From CAUZFZ01 sp963579025 (GTDB lineage Bacteria > Planctomycetota > Planctomycetia > Planctomycetales > Planctomycetaceae), in the NCBI GenBank assembly GCA_963579025.1, contig CAUZFZ010000032.1, positions 12,348 to 76,347 on the forward strand: 64,000 nt of DNA. Direction: 5' to 3'. Below, in pieces: positions 62,452 to 64,000 of the stretch. The stretch's first letter is position 1; each line of letters starts with the position of its first letter. The notes under the pieces were generated by a model. The model ran no database searches and was not told the DNA's origin. It was given only the letters and a program-made list of their open reading frames with translations. The translations under genes were made by a program, and so were the position numbers.

Positions 62452-63777
62452 ATGGATCGTCGTCAGTTTCTGCACACATCTGCTTCAAGTGCCGCGGCTG
62501 CGGCTGTGCTCGCCGGGAATCAGGTCGCTAAAGCGAGTGCCAGTGAACGCGTCCGAGTCGGAGTTGTCGGAGCGGGCGGCCGGGCTCTGTCGCTGAACCG
62601 CACCTTTGCCTCGAACGAAAACGCAGAGATTGTCGCCATCGCCGATATTGATCCCCGACGGCTGCCGCGAGCTGTCGAAGAGGTCACGCAACGACAAGGC
62701 AAGAAGCCACGCACCGAAAGCGACTTTCGCAAACTGATCGATGACAAGTCGATCGATGCGCTGGTTGTCGGAACGCCGGATCACTGGCATGCCATCCCGA
62801 CGATCCTTGCCTGCATTGCTGGCAAGGACGTTTATGTTGAGAAGCCGGACGGGAACAACATCATTGAAGGGCAGCGGATGATTGCTGCCATGCGCAAGCA
62901 CAAACGCATCATTCAGATGGGATCGCAGCATCGATCGACCGAGCGTCTGCAGTCCGCACTGGCGTTCATCAAGACGGGCGCACTCGGCAAGTGCCTCGTG
63001 GCCAAGGCATGGGAAAGTACCCGACAGGGTGCGATCGGGTTCCCGCCCGACAGCGATCCGCCGGCGGGGGTGGATTACGACATGTGGCTCGGTGCGGCAC
63101 CGAAGCGGCCGTTCAATCCCAACCGGTTTCACGGCCGCTGGCGCTGGTTCTATGACTACGGAACCGGTGACCTGGGCAACGACGGTGTGCATCGCCTCGA
63201 CATGGCGTTCGCCGCACTGAACGCCGCGTGCGAAGCTCAGGGTGATCCGCAGGTCAAACTGCCTCGACGCATTCACTCGGCTGGTGGAAAGTGGTACTTC
63301 GACGATGCGCAGGAATTCCCGGACACATTGCAGACAACATACGAATACGGTTCTGGCACCGAGACGCCGAAAATCCTGACCTACGAGATGCGCATCTGGG
63401 CGCCGTACCTGATGGAGCAGCAGACCGAAGGCGCCGCAGTTTACGGCGACCGCGCATACATGGTGATCGGCAACACCGGCTGGTGGGTCTATTCAACGAA
63501 GAACAAGCTGATCAAAGAGGGTGGCGGTGACAGCTTCGAAGGGCCACACGTGCAGAACTTCATCGAATGCATGAAGTCCCGCAAGAAGCCGTATTGCGAT
63601 CTCGAAACTGTCGGGCATCCAGCGAGCGTGTTGTGTCACGCGGGAAACATTTCAGCTCGCGTTGGCCGCGAACTCGTCCTCGATCCAGAGACAGAGATGT
63701 TTGTCAATGACGACGAAGCCAACGCCCTGCGGGGTCGTCCCGAATGGCGTAAACCGTGGGTCCTGCCAGAAGTGTGA
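62452..63777 (+). CDS. Gfo/Idh/MocA-family oxidoreductase, Tat-exported
   Basis: 441-aa protein with a twin-arginine leader (MDRRQFLHTSASSAAAAAVL), so it acts outside the cytoplasm with its bound cofactor. RVGVVGAGGRALSLNR is the dinucleotide motif, VVGTPDHWHAIPT the conserved loop, and VYVEKPDGNN carries the family Lys. YDYGTGDLGNDGVHRLDMA contains the catalytic His. Paralogue of the cytosolic enzyme at 24092. Start confirmed by GGGGAG upstream. Follows the enolase-type gene by 83 bases. Confidence 0.92.
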   Translation: MDRRQFLHTSASSAAAAAVLAGNQVAKASASERVRVGVVGAGGRALSLNRTFASNENAEIVAIADIDPRRLPRAVEEVTQRQGKKPRTESDFRKLIDDKSIDALVVGTPDHWHAIPTILACIAGKDVYVEKPDGNNIIEGQRMIAAMRKHKRIIQMGSQHRSTERLQSALAFIKTGALGKCLVAKAWESTRQGAIGFPPDSDPPAGVDYDMWLGAAPKRPFNPNRFHGRWRWFYDYGTGDLGNDGVHRLDMAFAALNAACEAQGDPQVKLPRRIHSAGGKWYFDDAQEFPDTLQTTYEYGSGTETPKILTYEMRIWAPYLMEQQTEGAAVYGDRAYMVIGNTGWWVYSTKNKLIKEGGGDSFEGPHVQNFIECMKSRKKPYCDLETVGHPASVLCHAGNISARVGRELVLDPETEMFVNDDEANALRGRPEWRKPWVLPEV

Positions 63778-63799
63778 GAGTGGAAGTTTTGAAGTTGCA

Positions 63800-63899
63800 C
63801 ACTTCAGTCCCGAAGGGACGCGGGCGAGTAGCCCGGGGTTTCAACCCCGGGAAAAATACGGTTGATTCTCAGTACAGCCCCGGAGGGCAACGCCGTTAA
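63800..63899. repeat. CCCGGGGTTTCAACCCCGGG repeat region
   Basis: Hairpins TCCCGAAGGGA and CCCGGGGTTTCAACCCCGGG (63832-63851) are followed by CAGCCCCGGAGGGC. This wording is typical of dispersed repeats in planctomycete and other environmental genomes. The last 100 bases of the window show nothing further. Confidence 0.75.
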
Positions 63900-64000
63900 G
63901 GATTCTGGCGTTGTAAAAATCGGGGTATCGCTGAAATGGATGATTATGAAAAAAGCCAGACTCCCGCATGTGGTGTGCGGACTGAAGACAGCTCAGCCCC

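Overview
The window comes from a planctomycete, close to the Planctomycetaceae/Fuerstiella type of genome, though I cannot fix the genus. The signs are DUF1501 and DUF1553 proteins, a PVC-type propeller-HEAT-cytochrome c dehydrogenase, an LEPR-XLL-like N-terminal surface motif, Gfo/Idh/MocA oxidoreductases with twin-arginine leaders, a BatA/DUF58 cluster, and many families of palindromic intergenic repeats. The DNA is GC-rich, so long antisense ORFs are common and have been left out.

Layout. 1-3.3 kb: a partial SDR, then an acyl-activating enzyme and an aldehyde dehydrogenase-fold reductase that look like a carboxylate-reducing pair. 3.4-4.5 kb: a small Tad-type pilin locus (two Flp-like pilins and a CpaA-type prepilin peptidase). 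4.7-7.3 kb: purine nucleoside phosphorylase, queG, a lysine-free lipoyl-like protein and tRNA-Leu(CAG). 7.4-24 kb is a scrambled region. A DUF1501 gene is cut at one codon: its C-terminal half lies at 7.5-8.4 kb and its N-terminal half at 21.3-21.8 kb. The 12.9 kb between them starts with an IS1182-like element and then carries ordinary chromosomal genes: BatA/DUF58 group, apgM, tRNA-Ser with a tyrosine-integrase remnant, queE, folK, folB and a FolM-like reductase. A truncated DUF1553 gene, an IS3 remnant and a second copy of the 3' half of the tRNA-Leu close the region at 23.9 kb.

24-34.8 kb: Gfo/Idh/MocA oxidoreductase and MFS transporter; a PIG-L deacetylase/sulfotransferase pair; a phosphohexomutase homologue that has lost its catalytic serine; a Uma2 protein; NAD kinase; and a two-gene unit of an SLBB-like membrane protein overlapping an MreB/ParM-like actin ATPase. 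35-39 kb: small secreted and helical proteins, and a candidate toxin-antitoxin pair (82-aa protein plus nucleotidyltransferase). 39-47 kb: a B3-type metallo-beta-lactamase fold fused to a seven-repeat FG-GAP propeller, an intact DUF1501 protein, an SDR and the PVC dehydrogenase. 47-51 kb: recJ and hemG, convergent. 51-56 kb: a very large RTX/Calx-beta/matrixin-type metalloprotease. 56-64 kb: dicarboxylate symporter with an unusual extra domain, plsY, MFS transporter, enolase-superfamily enzyme and a second Tat-exported oxidoreductase.

Most gene-sized units look vertically inherited. The strongest anomalies are the split DUF1501 gene, the tRNA-Leu half-copy, the actin/SLBB pair, and several enzymes from known families that have lost catalytic or modified residues.
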